Of a DNA stretch of 64,000 bases, positions 8,968 to 16,610 are shown one piece after another. The notes below the pieces were generated by a model that had not been told where the DNA came from, did not search any database, and saw only the letters and a list, made by a program, of their open reading frames with translations. The stretch comes from an uncultured Oscillospiraceae bacterium. Its GTDB lineage: Bacteria > Bacillota > Clostridia > Oscillospirales > Acutalibacteraceae. Each line of letters begins with the position of its first letter. Positions within the stretch are counted from its first letter, which is position 1. Made by a program: the position numbers and the translations under genes. The DNA is taken from contig UQHH01000001.1 of the NCBI GenBank assembly GCA_900540865.1, positions 62,001 to 126,000 on the forward strand, in the 5' to 3' direction.

Positions 8968-9687
8968 TTACCCTTTTGGCTTTATGAGCTGCTTTCCATC
9001 AAGAAAGTGACGGTATTTCTTTAAATCCTTTGGTGAAAACGGCGTTCCGTGAGAGGGGTAAATTCTCTTTGGAGAAAGCGAAAGCATTTTATCCCAGGAG
9101 CGGCCGAACGCTTCGGCGTCCTCAATCCAGATTGTGTGCCGCGCTACGCTGATAACGGCGTTCATTGCCGCGTCCCCGCAGAAGAGCTGCCCGGTTTCGG
9201 GCAAAAAAGGGCCGATAGAATCACTCGTGTGCCCGGGCAGGAACAAAATGCGGAGAGGCAGCCCCATATTCATAAAAATTTGTTCGCTTTCATCATGCAC
9301 AAGGATTGCTTCTTTTCCTACACAGACGGGCGGAAAAGAGAAATCCTTTTTCACCCTGGAAAAAAGCGAGGCGGGAACCGAGGAATAGCCCGCGCCGGGC
9401 GGCTCGTTGCTTTTCCCCCGCGCTAAGGCTTCCACGGCCCCCGGGTGCAGCACAATCTGCGCGCCGCTCTGCTGTGCAAGCTCCGCAAGAAAGCCGGCGT
9501 GGTCGTCGTGGTGGTGCGTAAGAAAAATGTATTTCAGTTCACTGAGTGGCCATTTCTTTTCAAAGCGGGATTTAAACCTTGCCATCCCGCCCGGATAGCC
9601 GGTATCGATAGCAATAATCCCGCGCGGCGTTTCCAGCAGGTAGTTTTTTACGATATAGCCGCCGATGTTATGTACTTTGATATTCAA
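8968..9687 (-). CDS. metallo-beta-lactamase-fold hydrolase
   Basis: A cytosolic metal-dependent hydrolase of about 239 residues. The zinc ligands of the fold are visible: THHHDDHAG (HxHxDH), a His in LPGHTSDSIGPF, an Asp in LFCGDAAM and a final His in YPSHGTPF. This resembles glyoxalase II/quorum-quenching-type hydrolases rather than a class B beta-lactamase; there is no signal peptide. I place the start at TTG 9687 because GTGGAGG sits 8 nt before it. The in-frame ATG at 9738 lies inside the sensor-peptidase gene and has no ribosome site. Its place in a BlaI/M56 operon suggests a cell-wall stress role, which is inference. Confidence 0.85.
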   Translation of the reverse strand: MNIKVHNIGGYIVKNYLLETPRGIIAIDTGYPGGMARFKSRFEKKWPLSELKYIFLTHHHDDHAGFLAELAQQSGAQIVLHPGAVEALARGKSNEPPGAGYSSVPASLFSRVKKDFSFPPVCVGKEAILVHDESEQIFMNMGLPLRILFLPGHTSDSIGPFLPETGQLFCGDAAMNAVISVARHTIWIEDAEAFGRSWDKMLSLSPKRIYPSHGTPFSPKDLKKYRHFLDGKQLIKPKG

Positions 9688-9709
9688 AATTGTATCCTCC
9701 ACATAACCG

Positions 9710-10693
9710 TTATATATTAAGGGGCATTGTATAGCCAATATCCGCGTATATCACAAAATTCGAAAAGGCGAAGAACGCAAGAAACAAGATTCCAATCAGC
9801 GCAAGCCCTACAAATAGAGCCGGCGCGTAACGTCCGTGCATGACAGAAAAAATTCGCTCTTCCGTAGCGCTTTTGCTGAAATGGCTGGCAAAGGACAACA
9901 CGCTCCCCTTTTTTTCCGCAAGCGCAAGCAGCGCCATTGCGTATTCAGTTTTTGCCTGTTTGGTGAACCCCTCCCTTTTCAGGACGCGTTCATCACAGTA
10001 AAGCTCCATATCGCGGTTGAGCAGGATGTGCATGACCCAAACCATGGGGTTGAACCAGTTGAGACAAAGCACAAGGGCGGATACCCATTTCCACAGAATA
10101 TCGAAATGCCTGATATGCTCCAATTCATGCGATAAGACGAATAGCAGCCGCCTGGGGTCTTCCTCTTCCATTGCGCGGGGCAGCAGGATAACCGGCCTGA
10201 ACAAGCCGTATGTCAGCGCGCTTGACAGCTCCGGGCACTGTAAAACCCTGACGTTTCTCCTGATTTGATTGTTTTCCTTCCATTGCTTGACCTCCTCTGA
10301 CCGTACAGGGCAGGCAAAGCGGTAAACACGCCTTCCCCTGATATGGCTTACTAAAAACCAGCCCCAAAGCCCCAGCGCGCCCGCGAGCCAAATACCTATG
10401 AAAAACCACGGTACCGTATAGGAGTACAAAACAGCATTCGCACCATCAGATGAATGCGCCGCAGCGCTGCCGGAAAACAAAAAGGACAACAGCCGCCCTT
10501 CAAAATCTGGAAAGGAAAAACCAGCCGTGAGCGTTGCGTTGAACGGGATAAGCAGCCTGATAAGCACAACCGCCCAAAGCCCCAAAAACACCTTTTTTGG
10601 CAGCTTGTAAAGAAAAAGCGAGCGGAGCAGTAGGACGAGCAAAATCAGCAGGGTCGCCCGAAACTGCATAGATATAACCGACATACTAATCAT
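9710..10693 (-). CDS. M56-family membrane metallopeptidase (BlaR1/MecR1-like, no penicillin-sensor domain)
   Basis: A 327-residue integral membrane zinc protease. BlaR1-type proteins cleave or inactivate the BlaI repressor on sensing a signal. Four N- and C-terminal helices flank the cytosolic catalytic domain, with the zinc motif HELEH (in LSHELEHIRHFDILWK) and a following YCDERVL segment carrying the third ligand. Unlike BlaR1 (about 600 residues) it stops after the last helix with a short tail, so the external beta-lactam-binding domain is absent and the trigger must be different. It starts at ATG 10693 (GGAGG 6 nt upstream), overlapping the blaI stop by 8 bases. Confidence 0.92.
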   Translation of the reverse strand: MISMSVISMQFRATLLILLVLLLRSLFLYKLPKKVFLGLWAVVLIRLLIPFNATLTAGFSFPDFEGRLLSFLFSGSAAAHSSDGANAVLYSYTVPWFFIGIWLAGALGLWGWFLVSHIRGRRVYRFACPVRSEEVKQWKENNQIRRNVRVLQCPELSSALTYGLFRPVILLPRAMEEEDPRRLLFVLSHELEHIRHFDILWKWVSALVLCLNWFNPMVWVMHILLNRDMELYCDERVLKREGFTKQAKTEYAMALLALAEKKGSVLSFASHFSKSATEERIFSVMHGRYAPALFVGLALIGILFLAFFAFSNFVIYADIGYTMPLNI

Positions 10694-11048
10694 TCCATTC
10701 CTCCACGATTTTCCGCAGGCGCTCTATTTCCTCTTGAGACAAATCGGGCTTGCCTAATACGGACGCCACAAGCCGGTCGGCGGACCCATCGTACAGCTTA
10801 TCGATAAGCTCGCGCGTCTCCAGCGCCTGCGTCTCTTCCTTCGACACGAGCGCCCTGCACAGAAAGCCCGGCTCCATGCGCTTTATCGCCTGTTTATCGA
10901 TACAGCGCTTGATAAGGGTATATGTAGCGCTGCGGCTGTAGCCGTAGGCTTCTTTCAGCTTTTCATAAATGCGTTTGGCGCTCACCGTCCCCTCGTTCCA
11001 GATTACTTCCATAACCCTAAGCTCCGCGTCGTGCAGCTTTATTTCCAT
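10686..11048 (-). CDS. blaI: BlaI/MecI/CopY-family transcriptional repressor
   Basis: A 120-residue winged-helix repressor: LHDAELRVMEVIWNEGTVSAKRIYEKL and YSRSATYTLIKRCIDK form the DNA-binding domain, and the C-terminal half is a dimerisation helix bundle that carries the proteolytic site in this family. It starts at ATG 11048 with GGGAGG upstream. It is first in the transcript and overlaps the M56 gene. Two inverted repeats immediately upstream fit BlaI operators, so it should repress itself and the genes behind it until the M56 protease acts. Confidence 0.93.
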   Translation of the reverse strand: MEIKLHDAELRVMEVIWNEGTVSAKRIYEKLKEAYGYSRSATYTLIKRCIDKQAIKRMEPGFLCRALVSKEETQALETRELIDKLYDGSADRLVASVLGKPDLSQEEIERLRKIVEEWND

Positions 11049-11063
11049 GTTGGTTCCTCCCGC

Positions 11064-11109
11064 AGTCTACTGTTGTAGATTATTTGAACACAGTCTACCA
11101 CAGTAGACT
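11064..11109 (-). promoter_or_regulatory. paired BlaI-type operators
   Basis: Two inverted repeats sit 28 bp apart just upstream of blaI. One is a perfect AGTCTAC-N4-GTAGACT at 11092-11109. The other is a less perfect AGTCTAC-N4-GTAGATT at 11064-11081. Both carry the TAC/GTA half-sites of BlaI/MecI operators. Confidence 0.85.
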
Positions 11110-11168
11110 CTTGCTGTCAACAGGCAGGTATTTCCAATTGTGAAATTTTTTAACCTGTATATAGCAAA

Positions 11169-11206
11169 GGGCACGTTTGACCGAGTTTTCCCAGCCAAAC
11201 GCGCCC
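11169..11206 (-). terminator. terminator of the flavoprotein gene
   Basis: GGGCACGTTTG (11169-11179) pairs over 11 bp (one G-U) with CAAACGCGCCC (11196-11206). On the minus strand it is followed by TTTGC, a weak U tract. It lies between the flavoprotein stop at 11221 and the blaI promoter. Confidence 0.6.
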
Positions 11207-11220
11207 CTATTGTATTTCTA

Positions 11221-11760
11221 TTAAACCGACAGGCCCATTTCATAGGCCTCAGACATGGCGGGAGTGTGCCTGATTTCTCCCTTCTGCCACGCTCCGGTAC
11301 CGTAAATAATTCCCTTTTCCACTGCGCCTTCCAGACATTCCGCCGTAAAGCCGCGCAGGCCTTCAACCGTGCGTTCCAGATTACATTGCTGTGTATCCGC
11401 CGCGGTTACGATAAAATAAAATTCCTTGCTGCTGATTTCAAGATACCGCGGCACCGTGCGGTCAATGAGGGTTTTCAGCTGTGCGTCCATTGTGTAAAAG
11501 TAAACAGGGGTCGCAAGGACGATTACGTCGGCGGATACCATTTTGTCAAGAATCTTCGCCATGCCGTCCTTTTGCACGCATCGGTGTGTTGAATTGCACA
11601 CGCCGCAGCCGGTACAGTAACGGATGTCCTGCTCCCTGAGCTTTATCAGCTCAACTGCGTTTCCCGCTTCCCTCGCCCCTCTTTCAAACTCCTCACACAG
11701 GATTTCAGAATTGCCGCCTTTTCGGGGCGTAGCGGATAAAATCAATACATTTTTACTCAT
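11221..11760 (-). CDS. flavodoxin-fold FMN oxidoreductase with a Cys cluster (iron-sulfur flavoprotein type)
   Basis: A 179-residue NADPH-dependent FMN reductase-family protein. The N-terminus LILSATPRKGGNSEIL is the FMN phosphate-binding loop of this group, and CTGCGVCNSTHRC (about residues 47-59) supplies clustered cysteines as in iron-sulfur flavoproteins. ATPVYFYTMDAQLKTLIDRT is the family flavin-contact motif. The start is ATG 11760 with AGGAG; an upstream in-frame start at 11850 would overlap the promoter. It is transcribed alone from a MerR-type promoter, so it probably answers to an electrophile, redox or metal signal. Confidence 0.88.
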   Translation of the reverse strand: MSKNVLILSATPRKGGNSEILCEEFERGAREAGNAVELIKLREQDIRYCTGCGVCNSTHRCVQKDGMAKILDKMVSADVIVLATPVYFYTMDAQLKTLIDRTVPRYLEISSKEFYFIVTAADTQQCNLERTVEGLRGFTAECLEGAVEKGIIYGTGAWQKGEIRHTPAMSEAYEMGLSV

Positions 11761-11824
11761 AACATCTGCACTCCTTATTTCAGATAAAATCTTTTTTGCA
11801 CGTATGTGCAAAATCCTTGTTATC

Positions 11825-11855
11825 AGGTTAACACCTGGAGTTAACTCCAAGTCAA
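11825..11855 (-). promoter_or_regulatory. MerR-family type promoter (19-bp spacer)
   Basis: TTGACT (11855-11850), a 19-bp spacer and TAACCT (11830-11825) on the minus strand. The over-long spacer contains the dyad GGAGTTAACTCC. A 19-bp spacer with a central palindrome is the hallmark of promoters activated by MerR-family DNA-distorting regulators. No merR-like gene lies nearby. Confidence 0.78.
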
Positions 11856-11860
11856 GAGAA

Positions 11861-11900
11861 AAATAAAAAAAGAAGGCCGCCCTGGTAAAAGGCTGGCCTT
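11861..11900 (-). terminator. terminator of the flavodoxin operon
   Basis: AAGGCCGCC (11873-11881) pairs with GGCTGGCCTT (11891-11900) with a single bulge, followed on the minus strand by a U-rich tail (CTTTTTTTATTTTT). It ends the DUF2325-DUF3793-flavodoxin transcript. Confidence 0.75.
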
Positions 11901-11928
11901 TATGTAGAATATTAAGTTTTTCCGCTCT

Positions 11929-12354
11929 TTATGTAGCAAGGGATTTTCCGAGCGCTACGCAGGCGTTGTCCGCGTCAGCGTCCGGCGCTTCGTTGCATAT
12001 TACGCTGCCGCACGCAAGAATGGCGCCGTCTCCAAGGCAGGCTTCCTCCCAGGCGCGCATCCATTCGCCGTCACCCCAGCCGTAAGAGCCGAACAACGCG
12101 ATTTTCTTTCCCTTGAGCTTTGGCTCGCACGCGGTAAACATCGGCTCGAACTCGTCCTCCTCAAGCTGCTCCGCGCCCATGGACGGGCAGCCGAACGCGA
12201 TGGCGCCGTACTGGTCCAATTGCTGCGCGCCAAACTGCGCCGCTGTGAAAAGCTTGACTTCCGCTCCCGCCGCCTTAGCGCCCTCCATGACCTTCATAGC
12301 CATCATTTCGGTATTTCCCGTACCGCTCCAATAAACTACAGCGATTTTACTCAT
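11929..12354 (-). CDS. fldA: flavodoxin
   Basis: A 141-residue short-chain flavodoxin, an FMN electron carrier that replaces ferredoxin when iron is scarce. The FMN phosphate loop VVYWSGTGNTEMMA opens the protein. The aromatic flavin loops are GCPSMGAEQLEED and GSYGWGDGEWMRAW. It is the last gene of a three-gene transcript behind DUF2325 and DUF3793 genes, which carries a GTTAG-N6-CTAAC box that also precedes the feo genes. Iron-starvation induction is therefore the likely regulation. Confidence 0.95.
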   Translation of the reverse strand: MSKIAVVYWSGTGNTEMMAMKVMEGAKAAGAEVKLFTAAQFGAQQLDQYGAIAFGCPSMGAEQLEEDEFEPMFTACEPKLKGKKIALFGSYGWGDGEWMRAWEEACLGDGAILACGSVICNEAPDADADNACVALGKSLAT

Positions 12355-12386
12355 ATTGCAAAACCCTTTCTTAAAGTGTATTTATA

Positions 12387-12938
12387 TCAAACAGCTACTG
12401 TGAGCTGCTGAACACTGATTCCCTGCGTCCACAGCCGGGCATATACATCCCTGCATTTTTTATATTGCCGGAATGTCCTGATTGCCTCGCATTCGTCGTT
12501 GTATACCTTCCAGCAGCCGGTACACTTGGCGTTTTTTCCTGCGTTTTCAATAAAGCCTTTTACATCCTCAAGCGGATAGCCGAGGAAAATACCAATTTCG
12601 TGCGGAAAGCTTTTGTCCGCCCTGAGCCGTTCCCTAAGCCTTGCTATAGCGGAATCTATTTCGCCGCAGCGGTATCCGTAGCTCGATAAAAAACGCCGTA
12701 CTTCAGGTTTTGACAATTCCTGTTCAAGGCGGCTGTTTCTGCAAACATATACAAGCGCGCCGCGGTCGCAGTACCGCAGGATATAGAGCGTGATTCCCTT
12801 TTCTCCGAGCTCCCCGTTCCACCGCTGTGTTTGTTCAAATAAATCGTCCGCCTCCGAAAGCGGCAAATTGAATAAACTGCCCGTTTTCAGCGAGGCAAGC
12901 GTCGGCGCACAGTGGTCGATTAAATATTTTTCAAACAA
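12387..12938 (-). CDS. DUF3793 family protein
   Basis: A 183-residue soluble protein of a clostridial family commonly found beside flavodoxin and iron-uptake genes; its biochemical role is unknown. The N-terminal half carries LYILRYCDRGALVYVCR, and a conserved HEIGIFLGYPLEDVKGFI segment lies near residue 125. A Cys-containing NAKCTGCWKVYNDE follows. The start is a TTG at 12938, supported by AAGGGG 9 nt upstream and 14 bp after the DUF2325 stop. Co-transcription with flavodoxin under the shared iron-type box suggests a function in iron or haem economy. Confidence 0.85.
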   Translation of the reverse strand: MFEKYLIDHCAPTLASLKTGSLFNLPLSEADDLFEQTQRWNGELGEKGITLYILRYCDRGALVYVCRNSRLEQELSKPEVRRFLSSYGYRCGEIDSAIARLRERLRADKSFPHEIGIFLGYPLEDVKGFIENAGKNAKCTGCWKVYNDECEAIRTFRQYKKCRDVYARLWTQGISVQQLTVAV

Positions 12939-12952
12939 GCGGATGACCCCTT

Positions 12953-13240
12953 TTAAACGTTTTTGCAGCGCTCAGACAAAACATTGTGTAAAGCACAGGC
13001 GCTGCTTGCATGAACGTGTGCAATTTGGATTTTATTCCGTTTCGCCTCCTGAGACGCGCTTATGACCATCTTGTGCGAAACCGTATTGGTAAATAAAATC
13101 AAAAGGTCGGGGCAACCCATCTTTTTCTTAAGCGAACCGCTTTCTTTGGTGAAAATTTTCGCCTTGCAGCCGTAGTGCTTACAAATATTCGCATACTGAC
13201 AGGCCATTCTTTCATTCCCGCCGACAATTACAACGCTCAT
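12953..13240 (-). CDS. DUF2325 domain protein
   Basis: A 95-residue protein that is essentially a single DUF2325 domain with a Rossmann-like start (SVVIVGGNERMACQY), and conserved Cys (KHYGCKAKIF), His (SHKMV) and His-rich HVHASSACALHN positions. The family is of unknown function and often accompanies metal or redox genes. The start is ATG 13240, with AAAGGATG about 9 nt before it; the ATG at 13249 overlaps that ribosome site. It is first in the transcript controlled by the inverted repeat at 13274-13289. Confidence 0.85.
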   Translation of the reverse strand: MSVVIVGGNERMACQYANICKHYGCKAKIFTKESGSLKKKMGCPDLLILFTNTVSHKMVISASQEAKRNKIQIAHVHASSACALHNVLSERCKNV

Positions 13241-13272
13241 AATTATCATCCTTTCTTTCAGTGGAATTATTC

Positions 13273-13290
13273 AGTTAGCATTGACTAACT
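13273..13290 (-). promoter_or_regulatory. iron-box-like inverted repeat upstream of the DUF2325-DUF3793-flavodoxin operon
   Basis: AGTTAG-N6-CTAACT is a perfect 6-bp-arm dyad, the same motif found four times around the feo genes. It overlaps a TATAGT that could serve as the -10 element, as expected for a repressor site. Confidence 0.75.
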
Positions 13291-13591
13291 ATATGTTTTT
13301 ATTAAAGCGGAAGCTAAGGCCCGGCAGTTTTTAATATACGCCGGACACTTGGCGCGCCGCTTAATCGATAAAGCTATTGTATGACGCGGCTTACAAATTT
13401 ATCCGGAAAAGCAAGCGGGATATACCTGCTGATATTAAAACTTAATATATCGTCCAGTTTGAGTTCGCAAAAACTAATATTTTAAAAAAGAAGGCCGCCG
13501 CGCTCTTTCCGCTATTTTACAGCAACATTATCATGTCTTTCAATCGCATATTCCAGCCGCTGCCTGCAATAATACTGCCGGAGGTGAGCCT
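13291..13591. other. intergenic region between divergent DUF2325 and small-protein genes
   Basis: With the operator this is an AT-rich gap of about 350 bp. The right-hand end holds a very strong ribosome site (GGAGGTGA at 13578-13585) for the small plus-strand gene. I could not identify a confident promoter or structured RNA. Confidence 0.5.
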
Positions 13592-13807
13592 ATGCGGTAT
13601 ACAGGATTGCATGAGCTGATAAGAGGCAGCAGCAGCGCAAGGAAGTACTTTTTGTCTTTGCCTGTAGAAATGCAGCTTGCGCTCCACGCCCATAACGATT
13701 ATATCCATACGGCCGAGGGGCTGCACCGGCGCGCAGGCGCAATCGAGGCGTATCATAGCCAGGTTGCATTAAGTGATTATTATACGGGCAAAAAACCGTG
13801 GGGATAG
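13592..13807 (+). CDS. small conserved-looking protein of unknown function
   Basis: A 71-residue soluble protein opening MRYTGLHELIRGSSSARKYF, followed by a helical LPVEMQLALHAHNDYIHTAEGLHRRAG segment. It reads as a compact two- to three-helix protein. It is judged real because of the near-perfect Shine-Dalgarno GGAGGTGA 7 nt before the ATG, its gene-like composition and a hairpin with a U tract after it. I recall similar small proteins (SLPxxxQ...I.T...L) in gut Clostridia but know no function. The neighbours are the iron genes, transcribed from the other strand. Confidence 0.7.
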   Translation: MRYTGLHELIRGSSSARKYFLSLPVEMQLALHAHNDYIHTAEGLHRRAGAIEAYHSQVALSDYYTGKKPWG

Positions 13808-13869
13808 CGTTCTGCCGCTAAGCTGTTCCGGCTTTTACGTAAATGTTTTTGTTTTATGCCGGAAGCTGG

Positions 13870-13896
13870 CGGCATGCTTTCCATGCCGGTTTTTCC
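13870..13896 (+). terminator. terminator between convergent small-protein and feo genes
   Basis: CGGCATG-CTTTC-CATGCCG (13870-13888) followed by GTTTTTCC on the plus strand. It may also slow the convergent feo transcript, which lacks another hairpin. Confidence 0.65.
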
Positions 13897-13909
13897 TTGC
13901 CGCGGGCTC

Positions 13910-14080
13910 TTATTTTTTATGGCACATACCCGAGGACGGGCAGTGCTCGCAGCCGCAGCCGCACGAGGTTTTTCCGTTTTTCCTGTTGCGAATCAGTTTC
14001 ACGACAATTAAAACGGCGGCTGCCGCCACAATGGAGCCGATGAGAATCGTACCCCAGTTCACGGCTAAAAATCCCAGCAT
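13910..14080 (-). CDS. FeoB-associated Cys-rich membrane protein
   Basis: A 56-residue peptide with one membrane helix (about residues 8-30), a basic RNRKNGK stop-transfer and a Cys-rich tail CGCGCEHCPSSGMC. This is the layout of the small proteins that sit after feoB in many Firmicutes and may help ferrous iron transfer or regulate FeoB, much as FeoC does in enterics. It starts at ATG 14080 with GGAGG 7 nt upstream, 18 bp behind the feoB stop. Confidence 0.9.
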   Translation of the reverse strand: MLGFLAVNWGTILIGSIVAAAAVLIVVKLIRNRKNGKTSCGCGCEHCPSSGMCHKK

Positions 14081-14098
14081 TATGACGCCTCCTTTTTA

Positions 14099-16510
14099 TC
14101 ACACTTTTACATTTGCCTTGAGCGCCGTACCCTCTTTATAAGGACGCAGCAACATAAATACTAGCAGCGCGGCAACCAAAAACGCCGCAATTGAGCCAAT
14201 CACATTGCCCTGCCCAATAAACAGCATACCGAGCTGGTACACCACAAGGGAGATTGCATACGCGAAAACACACTGGTAAGCAACGGCGAACAGGGTCCAC
14301 CTTGCGTTGTTCATTTCCCGCCTGATGGCGCCGATTGCCGCAAAGCACGGAGCGCACAGAAGATTGAAAATGAGGAAGGAATATGCCGCGAGCGGTGTAA
14401 ACACGGCCCGCATATTCGCCCAAATCTGCCAGCCGTTCTCCGCGACCTCATCGAACCCGCCGAAGAGCACGCCGAAGGTGCCGACGACGTTTTCCTTCGC
14501 AATCAGGCCCGTAATCGTTGCAACCGCGCTCTGCCAGTTGCCCCATCCGAGCGGGGAGAAAATCCACGCAATCGCGCCCCCGATAACAGCAAGGATAGAA
14601 TGATTGAGGTCTTCCACCATGCCGAAGCCGCCGTTTTCAAAGCCAAAGGCCTGCAGGAACCAAAGCACGATGGCCGAAAGCAGGATGACCGTACCCGCCT
14701 TTTTAATAAACGACCACGCGCGTTCCCACATGGAGCGGAGCACGTTGCCGGCAGTCGGCAGGTGATACGCCGGAAGCTCCATAACGAAGGGAGCCGGGTC
14801 GCCGGCAAACATTTTTGTTTTTTTCAGCATAATACCGGAAATGATGATAGCCGCGATGCCCACAAAATACGCGCTCGGCGCGACCCACCACGCGCCGCCG
14901 AACAGCGCGCCCGCAATCAGCGCGATAATCGGGAGCTTTGCGCCGCATGGGATAAATGTCGTGGTCATAATCGTCATGCGCCGGTCGCGTTCGTTTTCAA
15001 TCGTACGCGACGCCATAATACCAGGGATGCCGCAGCCGGTGCCAATGAGCATCGGGATAAACGATTTGCCGGACAGCCCGAACTTGCGGAAGATGCGGTC
15101 CATAACGAAGGCGATACGCGCCATATAACCGCACGCTTCTAAGATGGCAAGAAGCAAAAACAGCACGAGCATCTGGGGGACAAAGCCGAGCACAGCGCCA
15201 ACGCCGCCTACGATGCCGTCCAAAATCAAGCCCTGCAGCCAGTCCGCGCAGTTGATTGCGTTTAAGCCGTTTTCAATCAGCCCCGGAATGCCGGGTACCC
15301 AAACGCCGTAGTCTGCGGGGTTTGGCTCTTCTAGCTTTGCGGCTTCCTCATAGGAAGCGTATGTAACGGGTATCTCTTCCTCTACGTTGCCCTCGCCGTC
15401 ATACAGGTATGCTGTCGCCGTAAGGCTTTCCGCTTCACTGGGGTCAACCCCGGCATCCTCCGCCGCCGCTTCAAAGGCTTCGACGATGGCTCCCGGCCCG
15501 GTGTAAGCTTCGGCAGCTGCTTCATATTCGGCCGCGCCTATGGTAAGCAGGTGCCAGCCGTCGCCGAACACGCCGTCGTTCGCCCAATCGGTCGCCCAGG
15601 TGCCGACGGTCGAAACGGAAAGGAAATAAACGATGAACATAACGGCCGCAAAAATCGGCAGCGCCGCCCAGCGGTTGGTGACCACACGGTCGATTTTATC
15701 TGATGTAGAAAGCTTTCCCTTATTCTTTTTCTTATAGCATCCCTTGATGATAGAAGCGATATAAAGATAACGCTCGTTTGTAATGATGCTTTCCGCGTCG
15801 TCGTCGAGCTCCTGCTCGGCGGCCTGGATGTCCCGCTCGATATGTCCGAGTAAAGCTTGTTCAAGGCTTAAGCCGGAAAGCACCTTCTCGTCACGTTCAA
15901 AAATCTTGATGGCGTACCAGCGCTGCTGTTCCTCGGGAAGATTATGTACCGCTGCCTCTTCAATGTGTGCGATTGCGTGCTCCACCGCGCCGCTGAAGCT
16001 GTGCTGCGGAACGGTTTTAGGGCCGCTTGCCGCCTCAACCGCCGCCTGCGCGGCTTCCATAACGCCGCTGCCCTTGAGGGCGGATACCTCGACAACACGG
16101 CACCCGAGCTCGCGGGAAAGCTCTTCTATGTTAATTTTGTCGCCGTTTTTTCGGACAATATCCATCATATTGACAGCCACTACGACGGGAATACCGAGCT
16201 CAGTCAGCTGTGTGGTCAGATATAAATTCCGTTCGAGATTTGTGCCGTCAATAATATTGAGGATAGCGTCCGGCCGTTCCTCTACAAGATATTTTCTTGC
16301 CACCACCTCTTCCAGCGTGTAGGGCGACAGGGAATAAATGCCGGGAAGGTCTGTAATCACCACGTTATCGTGTTTTCTAAGCTTACCTTCCTTTTTTTCC
16401 ACTGTAACACCGGGCCAGTTTCCTACAAACTGGTTGGAGCCGGTCAGGGCGTTAAAGAGCGTTGTTTTCCCGCTGTTCGGATTGCCCGCCAGGGCGATTC
16501 TCATGTTCAT
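14099..16510 (-). CDS. feoB: ferrous iron transporter FeoB
   Basis: The main Fe(II) uptake permease, 803 residues. The N-terminal GTPase domain has G1 GNPNSGKTTLFNALTG, G3 DLPGIYSLSP and G4 NMMD; a GDI helix domain follows and then two Gate regions with Cys-containing GTGCGIPG and APCFAAIGA motifs. There is an acidic, Ala-rich extracytoplasmic insertion of about 110 residues between the first and second membrane helices (about residues 310-420), longer than in E. coli FeoB. The start is ATG 16510 with GGAAAGGAAG; the box at 16556-16571 lies in its leader. It is flanked by two feoA genes and the Cys-rich peptide. Confidence 0.96.
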   Translation of the reverse strand: MNMRIALAGNPNSGKTTLFNALTGSNQFVGNWPGVTVEKKEGKLRKHDNVVITDLPGIYSLSPYTLEEVVARKYLVEERPDAILNIIDGTNLERNLYLTTQLTELGIPVVVAVNMMDIVRKNGDKINIEELSRELGCRVVEVSALKGSGVMEAAQAAVEAASGPKTVPQHSFSGAVEHAIAHIEEAAVHNLPEEQQRWYAIKIFERDEKVLSGLSLEQALLGHIERDIQAAEQELDDDAESIITNERYLYIASIIKGCYKKKNKGKLSTSDKIDRVVTNRWAALPIFAAVMFIVYFLSVSTVGTWATDWANDGVFGDGWHLLTIGAAEYEAAAEAYTGPGAIVEAFEAAAEDAGVDPSEAESLTATAYLYDGEGNVEEEIPVTYASYEEAAKLEEPNPADYGVWVPGIPGLIENGLNAINCADWLQGLILDGIVGGVGAVLGFVPQMLVLFLLLAILEACGYMARIAFVMDRIFRKFGLSGKSFIPMLIGTGCGIPGIMASRTIENERDRRMTIMTTTFIPCGAKLPIIALIAGALFGGAWWVAPSAYFVGIAAIIISGIMLKKTKMFAGDPAPFVMELPAYHLPTAGNVLRSMWERAWSFIKKAGTVILLSAIVLWFLQAFGFENGGFGMVEDLNHSILAVIGGAIAWIFSPLGWGNWQSAVATITGLIAKENVVGTFGVLFGGFDEVAENGWQIWANMRAVFTPLAAYSFLIFNLLCAPCFAAIGAIRREMNNARWTLFAVAYQCVFAYAISLVVYQLGMLFIGQGNVIGSIAAFLVAALLVFMLLRPYKEGTALKANVKV

Positions 16511-16555
16511 AGCGTTCTTCCTTTCCAGATACGATAAATCCCAGTTACGCATCAA

Positions 16556-16571
16556 GTTAGCTTCCGCTAAC
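16556..16571 (-). promoter_or_regulatory. iron-box-like inverted repeat upstream of feoB
   Basis: A perfect GTTAG-CTTCCG-CTAAC dyad in the 100-bp gap between feoA and feoB. It suggests feoB has an additional, separately controlled promoter inside the operon. Confidence 0.75.
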
Positions 16572-16610
16572 CCGCTGTGCCAAAACAATTCCTTTCGGCT
16601 CGGAAAGGAA

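Noticed and set aside
11067..11366. Minus-strand reading frame of 99 codons over the blaI operators
   Set aside because: It is a shadow of the flavoprotein gene in another frame and crosses a terminator and the operators.
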